In this document: positions 41,769 through 52,048 of the stretch, piece by piece
Position numbering within the stretch: position 1 is the stretch's first letter
Layout of the letters: each line of letters starts with the position of its first letter
Assembly (NCBI GenBank): GCA_963921795.1
Contig: OY997647.1
Span: 67,417,968-67,481,967, forward strand
Source: Nannobrachium achirus
Lineage: Eukaryota; Chordata; Actinopteri; Myctophiformes; Myctophidae
Direction of reading: 5' to 3'
Length of the DNA stretch: 64,000 nt
Program-made: the position numbers and the translations under genes
Notes under the pieces: model-generated
The model's database searches: none
Told to the model about the DNA's origin: nothing
Seen by the model: only the letters and a program-made list of their open reading frames with translations

Positions 41769-41882
41769 CTCAGAGTCCATCCAGTGCTTCACAGTGAGAG
41801 GAGCAGCTGTCATGTCGTCCACTTGGTACAGGATGTTGTTGACCTGGACTTCCTGTCTGGTGACCACACCCACAATAGATAC
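41769..41882 (-). CDS. rpa2: rpa2 exon b (OB-fold core)
   Basis: 38 codons, VSIVGVVTRQEVQVNNILYQ, VDDMTAAPLTVKHWMDSE. It is nearly colinear with human RPA2 [38 protein letters not shown], the most conserved part of the ssDNA-binding OB fold. The acceptor is TTATGTAG/GTATCT and the donor TCTGAG/GTACCC, phase 0. Confidence 0.95.
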
Positions 41883-41920
41883 CTACATAAACACCAACAC
41901 ACACACATGGCAGATTGATG

Positions 41921-41945
41921 CACTGTGAGCTTGTAGATCTGCAGT
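41921..41945 (-). repeat. Palindrome family, single arm
   Basis: CACTGTGAGCTTGTAGATCTGCAGTG in the intron between rpa2 exons a and b; the outer CACTG/CAGTG also pair with each other. Confidence 0.75.
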
Positions 41946-41957
41946 GAATCTGTCTGA

Positions 41958-42040
41958 ACCCCGGCCCTAACTGCTCCTTGCATGGTTTCCTCTGCCATCG
42001 CTGTGTGAATGTGAGTGAATGTAATGAATGTGTGTGTGTT
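41958..42040 (+). mobile_element. tRNA-derived SINE, body fragment
   Basis: CCCTAACTGCTCCTTGCATGG, TTTCCTCTGCCATCGCTGTG and TGAATGTAATGAATGTGTG match the body of the SINE at 22233-23368 in the opposite orientation. Head and tail are missing. Confidence 0.65.
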
Positions 42041-42096
42041 TGGGTTTGTGAGATGTCACAGTGATGTCACGGTGACGTCACAGTGATGTCATTTAC

Positions 42097-42159
42097 CTGG
42101 CTGACATCGGTGAGGTCATCAGTAGCAGACAGGATGTGAGACACTGTGACCGGCAGGAT
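42097..42159 (-). CDS. rpa2: rpa2 exon a (most upstream exon found)
   Basis: 21 codons, ILPVTVSHILSATDDLTDVSQ, corresponding to human RPA2 [28 protein letters not shown] (start of the OB fold), about seven residues shorter. The acceptor is ATCGGTTCAG/ATCCTG and the donor GTCAGCCAG/GTAAAT, phase 0. The N-terminal phosphorylation-rich exon(s) (about 40 residues) were not found between here and pdik1l. Just upstream, GATGACCACTAGACCA(A/C)AGG is duplicated (42165-42230), so the acceptor side is also in a tandem pair. Confidence 0.85.
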
Positions 42160-42325
42160 CTGAACCGATGACCACTAGACCAAAGGGACATTACATTAAT
42201 AACATGATGACCACTAGACCACAGGGACATTAATCTATTACAACAATAACAGCAGCAAGCAGCAACCTTTTTTTAAATGAAATTCCATGTTTTTATTTTC
42301 TACATAGTCAGTGTGCCATGTCATT

Positions 42326-42510
42326 GTCAACATACTGTATTCATTGGAGGATGGATCGCACACAGTGGCAAGAGTTGTTTTTTCTTTCTTTATTTTTACA
42401 TGGATGAGAAACATCAGCCTTCTTCAGTGTATCTGACCAGATACACTGAAGAAGCCTGATTGCCCAAACTCTTGCCACTGTGTGAGATCCATCCTCCAAT
42501 GAATACATGT
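42326..42510. repeat. Long hairpin at the start of a minisatellite
   Basis: CTGTATTCATTGGAGGATGG...CAGTGGCAAGAGTT (42333-42375) is inverted at 42468-42510 (AACTCTTGCCACTGTG...). Nested inside is a perfect palindrome CTTCTTCAGTGTATCTG / CAGATACACTGAAGAAG (about 42419-42452). The right arm is the first unit of the 56-bp array. Confidence 0.88.
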
Positions 42511-43905
42511 TGATCTAAAGGGACACCGCACCACTGTGTGAGATCCATCCTCCAATGAATACATGTTGATCTAAAGGGACACCGCACCACTGTGTGAGAT
42601 CCATCCTCCAATGAATACATGTTGATCTAAAGGGACACCGCACCACTGTGTGAGATCCATCCTCCAATGAATACATGTTGATCTAAAGGGACACCGCACC
42701 ACTGTGTGAGATCCATCCTCCAATGAATACATGTTGATCTAAAGGGACACCGCACCACTGTGTGAGATCCATCCTCCAATGAATATCCAATGTTGATCTA
42801 AAGGGACACCGCACCACTGTGTGCGATCCATCCTCCAATGAATACATGTTGATCTAAAGGGACACCGCACCACTGTGTGAGATCCATCCTCCAATGAATA
42901 CATGTTGATCTAAAGGGACACCACACCACTGTGTGAGATCCATCCTCCAATGAATACATGTTGATCTAAAGGGACACCACACCACTGTGTGAGATCCATC
43001 CTCCAATGAATACATGTTGATCTAAAGGGACACCGCACCACTGTGTGAGATCCATCCTCCAATGAATACATGTTGATCTAAAGGGACACTGTGTGAGATC
43101 CATCCTCCAATGAATATCCAATGTTGATCTAAAGGGACACCGCACCACTGTGTGCGATCCATCCTCCAATGAATACATGTTGATCTAAAGGGACACCGCA
43201 CCACTGTGTGTGATCCATCCTCCAATGAATACATGTTGATCTAAAGGGACACCACACCACTGTGTGTGATCCATCCTCCAATGAATACATGTTGATCTAA
43301 AGGGACACCGCACCACTGTGTGAGATCCATCCTCCAATGAATACATGTTGATCTAAAGGGACACCGCACCACTGTGTGAGATCCATCCTCCAATGAATAC
43401 ATGTTGATCTAAAGGGACACCGCACCACTGTGTGAGATCCATCCTCCAATGAATACATGTTGATCTAAAGGGACACCGCACCACTGTGTGAGATCCATCC
43501 TCCAATGAATACATGTTGATCTAAAGGGACACCGCACCACTGTGTGAGATCCATCCTCCAATGAATACATGTTGATCTAAAGGGACACCACACCAGATCC
43601 ATCCTCCAATGAATACATGTTGATCTAAAGGGACACCGCACCACTGTGTGAGATCCATCCTCCAATGAATACATGTTGATCTAAAGGGACACCGCACCAC
43701 TGTGTGAGATCCATCCTCCAATGAATACATGTTGATCTAAAGGGACACCACACCAGATCCATCCTCCAATGAATACATGTTGATCTAAAGGGACACCACA
43801 CCAGATCCATCCTCCAATGAATACATGTTGATCTAAAGGGACACTGTGTGAGATCCATCCTCCAATGAATACATGTTGATCTAAAGGGACACCGCACCAG
43901 TCCAG
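42480..43905. repeat. 56-bp minisatellite in rpa2 5' region
   Basis: About 25 units of GTGTGAGATCCATCCTCCAA-TGAATACATGTTGATCTAAAGGGACACCGCACCACT, a few shortened by loss of ACCGCACC or CACTGTGTG. Minus-strand frames reading MYSLEDGSHTVVRCPFRST are repeat artefacts. CCCTTTAG on the minus strand resembles a splice acceptor, but no matching exon is seen. Confidence 0.97.
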
Positions 43906-44173
43906 TCAGAGCGCGGTGGGAACCAAAAAGTCTATTCATCAATATATGTATGTCTACATACTGTACATTTTAATGACACCTCATCAAAATTATGACATAT
44001 TTTGATTGTCAGGACATTGCTAAAACGGTCAAATTATCCCAGACTCCCTCCCCAGTCAGAGTTCACAGTTTTAATGAAGGTAGAATGATGTGCAGGATGT
44101 CATGTGTTGTAAATTAGGTGACTTCATAATTGACCACATTTAAAACAATGTATTCAACGACAATCGATCAGAC

Positions 44174-44203
44174 ATGCTGTGAGCTTGTAGATCAGCTATT
44201 TTT
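44174..44203 (-). repeat. Palindrome family, single arm
   Basis: ATGCTGTGAGCTTGTAGATC followed by AGCTATTTTTGG and a G run. Confidence 0.85.
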
Positions 44204-44565
44204 GGATGGGGGGGGGGGGGATCTGGCACAAACTCTTTCTGCATATCAGTCTGGTGGTCCTGCAGACCCTTTACAGCAGGGGTTTTCAAAGTGGGTGCCA
44301 GGGGTGCCACGAGATAATTTGATAATATTTGGAATTTATTTGGACACTTGAAAAAATATTTAGTATCATTTTACACTTGAAGTACAAAGTTATTTTCAGT
44401 CAGTTCTAACCAAAATGGCTGTTATCTCAACGTTTTCCTCACAACATAATCACTAAAATATCGTCACTGTCGGGCAGAAACCTCGTATCTCCAAGTTTCA
44501 AATGTGTACGTCTTTTGGTAAAGCAAAGCCCTGCTTCATCATACAAGACTGTCGCACAAAACTAG

Positions 44566-44598
44566 TGAAAACAGCAGATCTACAAGCACACAACGCCT
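44566..44598 (+). repeat. Palindrome family, single arm
   Basis: GTGAAAACAGCAGATCTACA then AGCACACAACGCC, one substitution in the CTCAC part. Confidence 0.8.
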
Positions 44599-45020
44599 CG
44601 CATTATAGTACATTTTATAGATGATAAATACAAAACGAACGGTTTTGGACATACAAGGTTTCCACCCGACAACGACAATATGCTATAAATATAAGGTGCT
44701 GAACATTATAATGTAGGGGTGCCTCGGATTAAAACAATATTTATGGGGTGACCTGATCTACACCAGGGGTTCTCAACCTGTGGGTCTGAAAAGGTTGAGA
44801 ACCTCAGCTCTGCATGAACATGAACTCTGTTAGTGTTAGACATCTCGTATGGCCTATGGACTCTCTAATCATGTTGTTTACCTTGTTGGTCCTGTGTGGA
44901 GTACGACCACCTGATGCTTCTCCATACCTGCTGCCCATGGTTACTATGGTTACTGTCTGTAATCTGTAAACATGTTACTATGGTTACCACCTGTAATCTG
45001 TAAACAACATGTTACTATGG

Positions 45021-45597
45021 TTACCAGTTAAGAGTGGGGTGGCTCAGAGTAGATGACAGAGTACAGCAACTTGCAATGGGCCTGGTGTACAAGATACACT
45101 ACACCACTAAGATACCCATGTACCTGACTAAATACTGGTCTACAAGATACACTACACCACTAAGATACCCATGTACCTGACTAAACACTGGTCTACAAGA
45201 TACACTACACCACTACCTGTCAAAATACTTTATAAACGTTAAGGATGTCCATAATTACAACACCAGAGGCAGCGCCACAGATCACGTTCAACCCAGAGTC
45301 AAATCAAGCAAAGGGTCAAACTATGAAAAACCACTTACAGGCGGCAGCCATTCGCAACTGGCAATAGCAAACCTAGCCCATACCTACTGTATATATTTTT
45401 TGCATTGTTAATTAATTTTTATTTATTTACTTTTTTTTTCTGTCATCATCTGTCATTCAATGTTATGAGATACTTCAATGGTTTCCTATGGAAATAAGCT
45501 TAGTCTTTTCTAGGATCTCTTTTTAGTAGACCTTGTACCAGTGAACTGTACCGTCATGTCTTCAATCAATCGATCAATCAATCAATCAAGCGCCTGT
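45021..45597 (+). mobile_element. 5'-truncated copy of the L2/CR1-type LINE at 9090-13130
   Basis: From CCAGTTAAGAGTGGGGTGGC to the (TCAA/TCGA)n tail it follows 12507-13130. It matches over GTAGATGACAGAGTACAGCA, AAGGATGTCCATAATTACAA and the 3' UTR end, with internal loss of part of the C-terminal coding region. TCTACAAGATACACTACACC is present three times in tandem, an insertion not in the full copy. Confidence 0.9.
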
Positions 45598-45799
45598 AAT
45601 CTGTAAATGTTTACTATCTACTGGTACGTTGTAAACACCAACAGCATGTTTCCAGCAGTTAATCTCCTAATCTCAGTGGTTCCACATGAACAACTATTAA
45701 TGATGGAACCCTTCATTTGTTGTTTATGTTGTTACTGTATTCACCCCCCCCCCCCCCATCATGCATTATTTCAATAAATAGCATATAATGAAAATCTTT

Positions 45800-46175
45800 C
45801 AACCAGGCATCCAACTCTAAATGATATTTTTAATTTGTTGAATCCAGAGTTGCAACACCAACCATTAACAGCCATACAAACTGAAAAGCCCTTATGATTG
45901 CAGCCCAGATTGAAACTCTAGATTAGTTTTATTTGTTGAATCCAGAGTTGCAACATCAACCATTAACATCCATACATACAAACTGTAAAGCCCTTATGAT
46001 TGTAGCCCAGAATGAAACTCTAGATTAGTTTTATTTGTTGAATCCAGAGTTGCAACATCAACCATTAACATCCATACATACAAACTGTAAAGCCCTTATG
46101 ATTGTAGCCCAGAATGAAACTCTAGATTAGTTTTATTTGTTGAATCCAGAGTTGCAACATCAAGAGTTGTACCAA
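45800..46175. repeat. Roughly 107-bp tandem repeat
   Basis: Three and a half copies of TTTGTTGAATCCAGAGTTGC-AACATCAACCATTAACATCCATACA-...-CCCTTATGATTGTAGCCCAG-AATGAAACTCTAGATTAG. A diverged unit appears beyond the MITE at 46441-46520. Confidence 0.9.
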
Positions 46176-46432
46176 TCCTGTTGAGATTGGTACATTTCAC
46201 CCAGGTTTTTTCATCTCTGACCTTCACTCAGCAACAAAATAAACAGAACATAAACTAACATAAAAATAAAACAATTCACAGGAGGCAAGCAGTGATCACC
46301 CCATGATGTGCACTGCAATGTAGTTTCAAATGCACTGCATTGCAGGTGCTTTTTGAGAGTGAAAAAATAAGAACACGTGTGACATGTGTGATCTGGACAG
46401 CTTGTCCCAGGAAATGTGCCAATCTCAACAAG
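46176..46432. mobile_element. MITE with about 24-bp inverted repeats
   Basis: CTGTTGAGATTGGTACATTT and AAATGTGCCAATCTCAACA are inverted ends; it interrupts the tandem repeat unit above. The superfamily cannot be told and no clean target duplication was found. Confidence 0.5.
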
Positions 46433-47272
46433 AAACATGTTAGGCTACAAACTGAAAAGCCCTCTGTGATTGTAGACCAGATTGAAACTCTAGATTGGTT
46501 TTATGTGTTGAACATTTACAGCCCCTACAACAGAAATCTGACTGTATTAAACAACATTAAACCACCAACATTGCAGCTCCTATGAAGAGCTTGTATTTTC
46601 CTCTTTCTGTCTGCAAAGTGTTTGTTTCATTACTCTGCTGCCATGTTGGTGAGTTTAATGTTGTAAAGTATGCAATACAATCAGGTAGGACTTTTCTGTG
46701 TGGATATTATGGGCTGGCACTTTGGTGTTGCAAGATTGAGATTTGGGCATTTCAAAACAACAACAAAAAGCTGATCTACAAGCTCACATGTTGCTTAATA
46801 ATAATAATATATGCAGGGTTTGGTTTTCACTCACCTGCAGATCAGATGGTAGACATGTGGAAACAACAACAAGTCTGTCAGTTGTTTCTACAAGGTTTAA
46901 CCAGCAGCTGTTCTGGATCACATTAATGAGCTGCTGCCCCCTCTAGTGGCCAATGAATGAATGACTCCAATGGGAAAACATTTATAAATAAATAAAATCC
47001 TCCTAAGATTGGAATCCTTTGTGATTCTTCTTGAGCAGAGCTTTTATCTTCTTGAATAATAATCTATTCAACCACAGTTTAACCTAATTCCTGTGGTTCA
47101 CATGTGTTCACAGGTGTGCACATCTAACCCTAACCCAACCACATGTATCTTCTTGAATAATAATCTATTCAACCACAGTTTAACCCTAACAACCACAGGG
47201 TTAGGGTTAGACAGTTTAACCAACCCTCAATACTTGTACTTTGTCTGCTTTTTTCCCTCTTCACCAAACCTC
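46433..47272. other. Interval without a gene
   Basis: Holds a single palindrome-family arm (46764-46795), a short CTTGAATAATAATCTATTCAACCACAGTTTAACC repeat (47050, 47149) and CCCTAACC/GGTTAGGG words at 47126-47215. Confidence 0.5.
46764..46795 (+). repeat. Palindrome family, single arm
   Basis: AAAAAGCTGATCTACAAGCT followed by CACATGTTGC. Confidence 0.75.
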
Positions 47273-47273
47273 T

Positions 47274-47400
47274 GAAAAATAGCAGATCTACAAGCTCACA
47301 ATGCCTCGCATTACTACTAGGTGGTCAAATATTTAAGTCCCCCCTGTAGCAACTCTGAGGACCCCCTAGGGGTCCCGGACCCCCTGTTGAAGACCTAAGT
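47274..47400. repeat. Palindrome arm plus hAT MITE end
   Basis: AAAAATAGCAGATCTACAAG then CTCACAATGCCTCGCA (47274-47310), followed by GAGGACCCCCTAGGGGTCCCGGACCCCCTGTTGAAGACCT, the right end of the CAGGGGTCTTCAA-type MITE found complete at 48548-49471. Confidence 0.75.
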
Positions 47401-47552
47401 ATCTCAAAATTAGCTTCATAAACAAATTTAATAAAATAATTAACTGGGCTAATTAACGAGGTTAATATGGTATTAAATCAATGGATCAATGCTGGCCTGA
47501 CATCACAAACACAAACCAATGGTTTCTTTCTTTAAAAAGGGTTTCTTTTCTG

Positions 47553-47892
47553 TTATGTTCATATGGTTTATGTTCTCTATGTTATGTTCATATGGTTTAT
47601 GTTCTCTATGTTATGTTCATATGGTTTATGTTCTCTATGTTATGTTCATATGGTTTATGTTCTCTATGTTATGTTCATATGGTTTATGTTCTCTATGTTA
47701 TGTTCATATGGTTTATGTTCTCTATGTTATGTTCATATGGTTTATGTTCTCTATGTTATGTTCATATGGTTTATGTTCTCTATGTTATGTTCATATGGTT
47801 TATGTTCTCTATGTTATGTTCATAATTATGGTTTATGTTATGTTCATATGGTTTATTATGTTCTCTATGTTATGTTCATATGGTTTCTGTTG
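47553..47892. repeat. 29-bp minisatellite
   Basis: About 11 units of TTCATATGGTTTATGTTCTC-TATGTTATG. Because 29 is not a multiple of three, all plus-strand frames stay open and read the same peptide; these frames are artefacts. Confidence 0.97.
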
Positions 47893-48106
47893 TTCCAATC
47901 CTTGGAGGTAAAAATGACAATTCAAAACCCACCATCAATGATTGACAGCAACTCTTTTTTGTGATAAATTTGATTTATTGTCTTCAAAATATTTTACATG
48001 ACATAAGAGAAAAAAAACACCTCATAGAAAAGTCTTTAAGAGAAGTTGAACCTGAATTATGAATTATTTACAAGGATGTTTTAACAAGTTACTGTACACT
48101 GTACAT

Positions 48107-48321
48107 CAGTGGTTCTCAAAGTGGGGTCCAGGGACCCCCAGCGGTCCTTGGGGGGTTCCAGGGGGTCCCTAGCAAAAGTACTTATTTAGCATCACAATCA
48201 TTTTAACCACTTGTTGGCTATTTCTTTGAAATTTGAAGTTCGGTCTTGTTGAATTTTCACACAAATCTTGAATCTGAGGTTTGACTCTTGGCCGGACCCT
48301 TTCCACAGTTGAGAACCACTG
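48107..48321. mobile_element. hAT (Charlie-like) MITE
   Basis: CAGTGGTTCTCAAAGTGG and CAGTTGAGAACCACTG are inverted ends, with GGGACCCCCAGCGGTCC inside, a classic hAT-Charlie-type terminus. About 215 bp; the flanking duplication is only partial. Confidence 0.8.
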
Positions 48322-48475
48322 GTACAGAGTAGTTACTGTACGTACAGTAACATTATGGATGACATTTATTGTCACTTCTTTTTGGAGCAACAAAATCGGT
48401 TGAGCCGTGTTTTAAACCTGAACGCAAATCTGTGAACCACTTTAACCTTTAACCTTTGTGTAACGCTTTAACTGT

Positions 48476-48523
48476 TGGAAGATAGCAGATATACAAGCTC
48501 ACAGCACTGTGAGCTTGTTAAAG
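48476..48523. repeat. Palindrome family, short complete hairpin
   Basis: AGATAGCAGATATACAAGCT then CACAGCACTGTGAGCTTG; the AAGCTCACAG/CTGTGAGCTT arms pair with a two-base loop. The right outer half is missing. Confidence 0.85.
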
Positions 48524-48574
48524 CATAACATCATTCTAGGCCTAAATCAGGGGTCTTCAATGTTTTCAGGCCAA

Positions 48575-49085
48575 GGACCCCTTAGTTGAGAGAGAGATGA
48601 AGCAGGGACCCCTTAGTTGAGAGAGAGATGAAGCAGGGACCCCTTAGTTGAGAGAGAGATGAAGCAGGGACCCCTTAGTTGAGAGAGAGATGAAGCAGGG
48701 ACCCCTTAATTGAGAGAGAGATGATGCAGGGACCCCTTAATTGAGAGAGAGATGAAGCAGGGACCCCTTAATTGAGAGAGAGATGAAGCAGGGACCTCTT
48801 AGTTGAGAGAGAGATGAAGCAGGGACCTCTTAGTTGAGAGAGAGATGAAGCAGGGACCCCTTAGTTGAGAGAGAGATGAAGCAGGGACCCCTTAGTTGAG
48901 AGAGAGATGAAGCAGGGACCTCTTAGTTGAGAGAGAGATGAAGCAGGGACCCCTTAGTTGAGAGAGAGAGAGATGAAGCAGGGACCCCTTAGTTGAGAGA
49001 GAGATGAAGCAGGGACCTCTTAGCTGAGAGAGAGATGAAGCAGGGACCCCTTAGTTGAGAGAGAGATGAAGCAGGGACCCCCACA
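48575..49085. repeat. 31-bp minisatellite
   Basis: Units of CCCCTTAGTTGAGAGAGAGA-TGAAGCAGGGA with C/T variants (CTCTTAG) and one unit carrying an extra GAGA. Confidence 0.97.
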
Positions 49086-49249
49086 GCCTGATCATAGATT
49101 CCATATAGTTCCATTGTTTGACAGCACAATCATCAGTGTATTTTGGATTCATGTCAATTTGTGTTTTCAGATATTTAACCACTTGAACCGTCAATACTTG
49201 ATAAACTTGACCTTTCTCTCTGTACTCTCTCTTTTTCCCCTCTTTGCCA

Positions 49250-49325
49250 GAAATAGCCGATCTACAAGCTCACAACGCCTCACAGCGCGAGGCGTTGTGA
49301 GCTTGTAGATCTGCTATTTTTGGCT
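49250..49325. repeat. Palindrome family, best complete hairpin
   Basis: The left arm AAATAGCCGATCTACAAGCT plus CACAACGCCTC pairs with GAGGCGTTGTG plus AGCTTGTAGATCTGCTATTT, a stem of about 31 bp with a single mismatch and the loop ACAGCGC. Flanks GCC and GGC also pair. This is the reference copy for the family. Confidence 0.95.
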
Positions 49326-49479
49326 AAAGTTCTCAGAATATGGATGCTAGGGTTCAAGTGGTTAAACAGAACAGAGAAAAAAAAGTTTCTATCACTCAAA
49401 GATTTGGAGGACCCCCTGTATTAACTCTGGGGACCCCCTAGAGGTCCCGGACCCACTGTTGAAGACCCCTGCTTTAACT

Positions 49480-49515
49480 ATTGAAAAATAGCAGATGTAC
49501 AAGCTCACAGCCGCG
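49480..49515 (+). repeat. Palindrome family, single left arm
   Basis: CTATTGAAAAATAGCAGATG then TACAAGCTCACAGCCGCG; it directly follows the right end of the hAT MITE. Confidence 0.85.
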
Positions 49516-49620
49516 AGCCCAAATGTTCTGTTCCTTCAAAAGCAAAAACAACCCCATGAAAAATATACAATTATCATCATCTTCATCATCTTCATCACAC
49601 CAACTGTAATTACACTGTAA

Positions 49621-49953
49621 AGGCCCTTTTCCACCGGCAGCGATAACGATGACGATAGCCATAAAATATCACAGCGATAATTATGCCTTCACATTGATGT
49701 CCGATAAAGTTATCGGACATCAATGTGAAGAGGCGCCAATTAACAGCCGCTCGCGCAGAGCGCACCTCGAGCTGTTTGTCAGAGACCCAGTTCCATATCA
49801 CTGTGATCTTAACCACATCGTTGTTGATCCTAACGATGTAGTTGTCGGCTATCGTTGTCTTTATCGGTGTTGGGTGGATGCTGCCGATCCACTTCAATTG
49901 AAAACCCACTTTTTTAAATCGTTATCGTCATCGCTGCCGGTGGAAAAGAGCCT
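49621..49953. mobile_element. PIF/Harbinger-like MITE
   Basis: The ends AGGCCCTTTTCCACCGGCAG and (inverted) AGGCTCTTTTCCACCGGCAG, each followed by CGAT(A/G)ACGAT, are flanked by TAA (49618-49620, 49954-49956), the 3-bp TWA target typical of PIF/Harbinger. An inner hairpin (CACATTGATGTCCGATAA / TTATCGGACATCAATGTG) is present. 333 bp, no ORF of interest. Confidence 0.75.
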
Positions 49954-50078
49954 TAAATCACACGTCTGTTTCAACCACTGAAGAAAACATAATGGAAGCT
50001 GAACCAGAAACGGTTCAAGAGAAAGATTACATCATCACAGCACTTTTTTTACTTTTTGTTTTTCATTTTACATCTCAA

Positions 50079-50085
<7 letters not shown>

Positions 50086-50121
<36 letters not shown>

Positions 50122-50122
50122 A
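50086..50122. repeat. CA microsatellite
   Basis: (CA)18-like tract. Confidence 0.95.
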
Positions 50123-50310
50123 GAGGCTCTTAAAAACAGAGCTCCAAATCCACCGTCAAAATACCTGTCAATCATCAACCACCTGTCAATCAATCACGTG
50201 TCCCCTGGGTGCTCCTGTACAGTATGTACAGTAAGTACAGTAATATGTACACTAACAACAACATGTGCAAAACAACTGAAAAACTACACATCTGCCCTGG
50301 AATCCTTGCC

Positions 50311-50371
50311 TAAAATAGCAGATCTACAAGCTCACACCGTTGTGAGCTTGTAGATCTGTAGTTGTAGGCCA
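50311..50371. repeat. Palindrome family, complete hairpin
   Basis: GCCTAAAATAGCAGATCTAC, AAGCTCACACCGTTGTGAGC and TTGTAGATCTGTAGTTGTAGGC; outer GCCT/AGGC also pair. It is followed by two hAT MITE end pieces (GGGGTCCCTGGACCCCCTGTTGAAGACC, twice, 50370-50475). Confidence 0.9.
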
Positions 50372-50603
50372 ACTCTGAGGGGGACCTCCAGGGGTCCCTG
50401 GACCCCCTGTTGAAGACCTCTGGTCTACACAGCATAATGAGGGGTCCCTGGACCCCCTGTTGAAGACCCCTGGTCTACAACATAATGTTTGAATCAATCT
50501 AATCACCAAATACCAACATGTTCATATTGTGACCATGAAAAAAGAAAAGGGTCACAATAGGACACATTATCAGCTAGGGCTTGATCACATGACTATAGAG
50601 ATT

Positions 50604-51697
50604 AGGGCATTCACAAATAGTGATTTTTTGTATTCGAATTATTCAACCTCAAAGTATTCGAATAGTGGAATATTGGACAGGACTGGCCAAACTGTCAAAT
50701 GTTAAGTAAGCAAGAGGAGAGGCGTTGTGAGCATGTAGATCTGCTATTTTCACAATATTTATCTGCGGAACCGAGTCACATTAAATGTAATACCTACAAT
50801 TCCAAGTGCTTGTCAGGGTGGGGGTCCCCAGTTCAAATATGTTTATTTTGGGGGTCACGACCTAAAAAGGTTTGAGAACCCCTGGTATAGAGCATTAACA
50901 CATTCATCCACCAGGGGCATTGACAACTCATTCTTAACTCATACCTCGCGATCCCCGTAGAGACCGTAGATTTCCCGCTGTACCGCGCTGCCATGCCCGT
51001 AGAGCCCGCAAAGTTTAATTAGCTTTAATCATTATGAAAGGATTAAAAGTATTAGCGCAGATTTTCGCTGATTCTGGCTCTTTAGGCCCGCCCCCCTAAC
51101 TGTATCCGGTCATTTCCGGTCTGGACCGGATCCAGCTTTCCGTATCCAGTCTGAGCCTGGGCCATAGTCCCGCCTCCATTGGTTTACTGTGTAACAGAAG
51201 TGGAAGCTACTGGGCGATGGAACGCTCGTTTTTCAATCGGATTCTTGCGTTTGGAAACTTTGATCCAGTCTCTACACGCCTGGATTATGATCCCCGCACA
51301 TATCGTGCGTTTTGTGCGCGAACGTGTCCACGTGTTACCATAGCGCACAGTTGGCTTTTTTCAATGCTTTTTCATGTAAACACTGGCTGATAAGCAGAGA
51401 TACAGCGTGGCAACGGATATGTCTTTTTCAATGGGGTTTTTTGTATTCGAAAGCTTGTCACCGAGTCTACACGTCTACTAGATGAGTCGCGCACAGATTG
51501 TGCACGATGCGTGAGCGTGCCCACGTTAAAAGGTAAGGACAATTTGGCAGCTGCTTACTACAGCTATGTTTAAAATGGCAGAGAAAAAGTTAAGACTTCC
51601 TATCTAGCCAAGCTTTATAAACTATATTATTGTTTTAAAGAGAAAACTAAACAAAAAATAAAAATAAGCGAATAGTCTAATATTTGGTGAATGCCCT
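50604..51697. mobile_element. AGGGCATTCAC-ended DNA element, copy A (with about 650-bp insert)
   Basis: The ends AGGGCATTCACAAATA and TATTTGGTGAATGCCCT are inverted repeats; TATTCGAATTATTCAACCTC follows the left end. Compared with copy B (56738-57231) it carries a nested CAGGGGTTCTCAAACC hAT end and an extra block at about 50940-51590, which has two diverged direct repeats (TTTTTCAATCGGATTCTTGCG / TTTTTCAATGGGGTTTTTTG...). No transposase is recognised. Confidence 0.7.
50718..50760 (-). repeat. Palindrome family, right arm inside copy A
   Basis: GAGAGGCGTTGTGAGCATGT then AGATCTGCTATTTTCAC; carries the GCATGTAG variant shared with 52390 and 56880. Confidence 0.9.
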
Positions 51698-51992
51698 GCT
51701 ATGAGCTTGTAGATCTATTTGTTAAAAGGCCTCCGAGTCCCAGTTAAAACCTACAAATATTCTCTCTTCATCAAACATTGTCCAAAACTGATCAGGTGTA
51801 AAAATAATAATAAAAAATGTAAAATAGGATGAGAAACTATTTAAAAAAAAAGGCAGTCAGAGTGGTCTTGCAGATCTCTTCTCTATACATGTTTTTGGAG
51901 CTTGTAGATCTGCTACTTTGGATGCTTTTGTTGTGATCAATTAGGACCTTAATTTGCCGGACAAGGCCAGATCTAGGAGCTCAAAAACAACT
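51698..51992. repeat. Palindrome family arms flanking copy A
   Basis: ATGAGCTTGTAGATCTATTT at 51701-51720 directly follows the right end of copy A. GTTTTTGGAGCTTGTAGATC then TGCTACTTT at 51890-51920 pairs with a degenerate CAGATCTAGGAGCTCAAAAAC at 51968-51990. Confidence 0.75.
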
Positions 51993-52048
51993 AAAAGTTA
52001 CAATGTGGAGATGGTTTAACACTCACAGTAAACACACCCAAAGCATAG

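Larger units (their letters stand above)
43906..45020. other. Repeat-derived interval without a gene
   Basis: Contains palindrome-family arms at 44174-44203 and 44566-44598. hAT-type words (CAGGGGTTTTCAAAGTGGGTGCC at 44277, CCAGGGGTTCTCAACCTGTGG at 44763, inverted AGGTTGAGAACCTC) and a TACTATGGTTACC(A)...GTAATCTGTAAACA repeat at 44938-45025 are also present. No coding exon is seen. Confidence 0.5.
48548..49471. mobile_element. hAT-type MITE expanded by a minisatellite, with a hairpin inside
   Basis: CAGGGGTCTTCAA at the left and TTGAAGACCCCTG at the right are inverted ends. The left part (GGCCAAGGACCCC) has been expanded to about 17 copies of a 31-bp unit. A perfect palindrome-family hairpin (49250-49325) lies in the right half. 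No transposase. Confidence 0.8.

Noticed and set aside
42414-43942. Minus-strand ORFs reading MYSLEDGSHTVVRCPFRST
   Set aside because: 56-bp minisatellite; frames break at every unit-length change.
47481-47964. ORFs of 114-133 codons reading MVYVLYVMFIWFMFSMLCSY
   Set aside because: Translation of a 29-bp minisatellite in all three frames.
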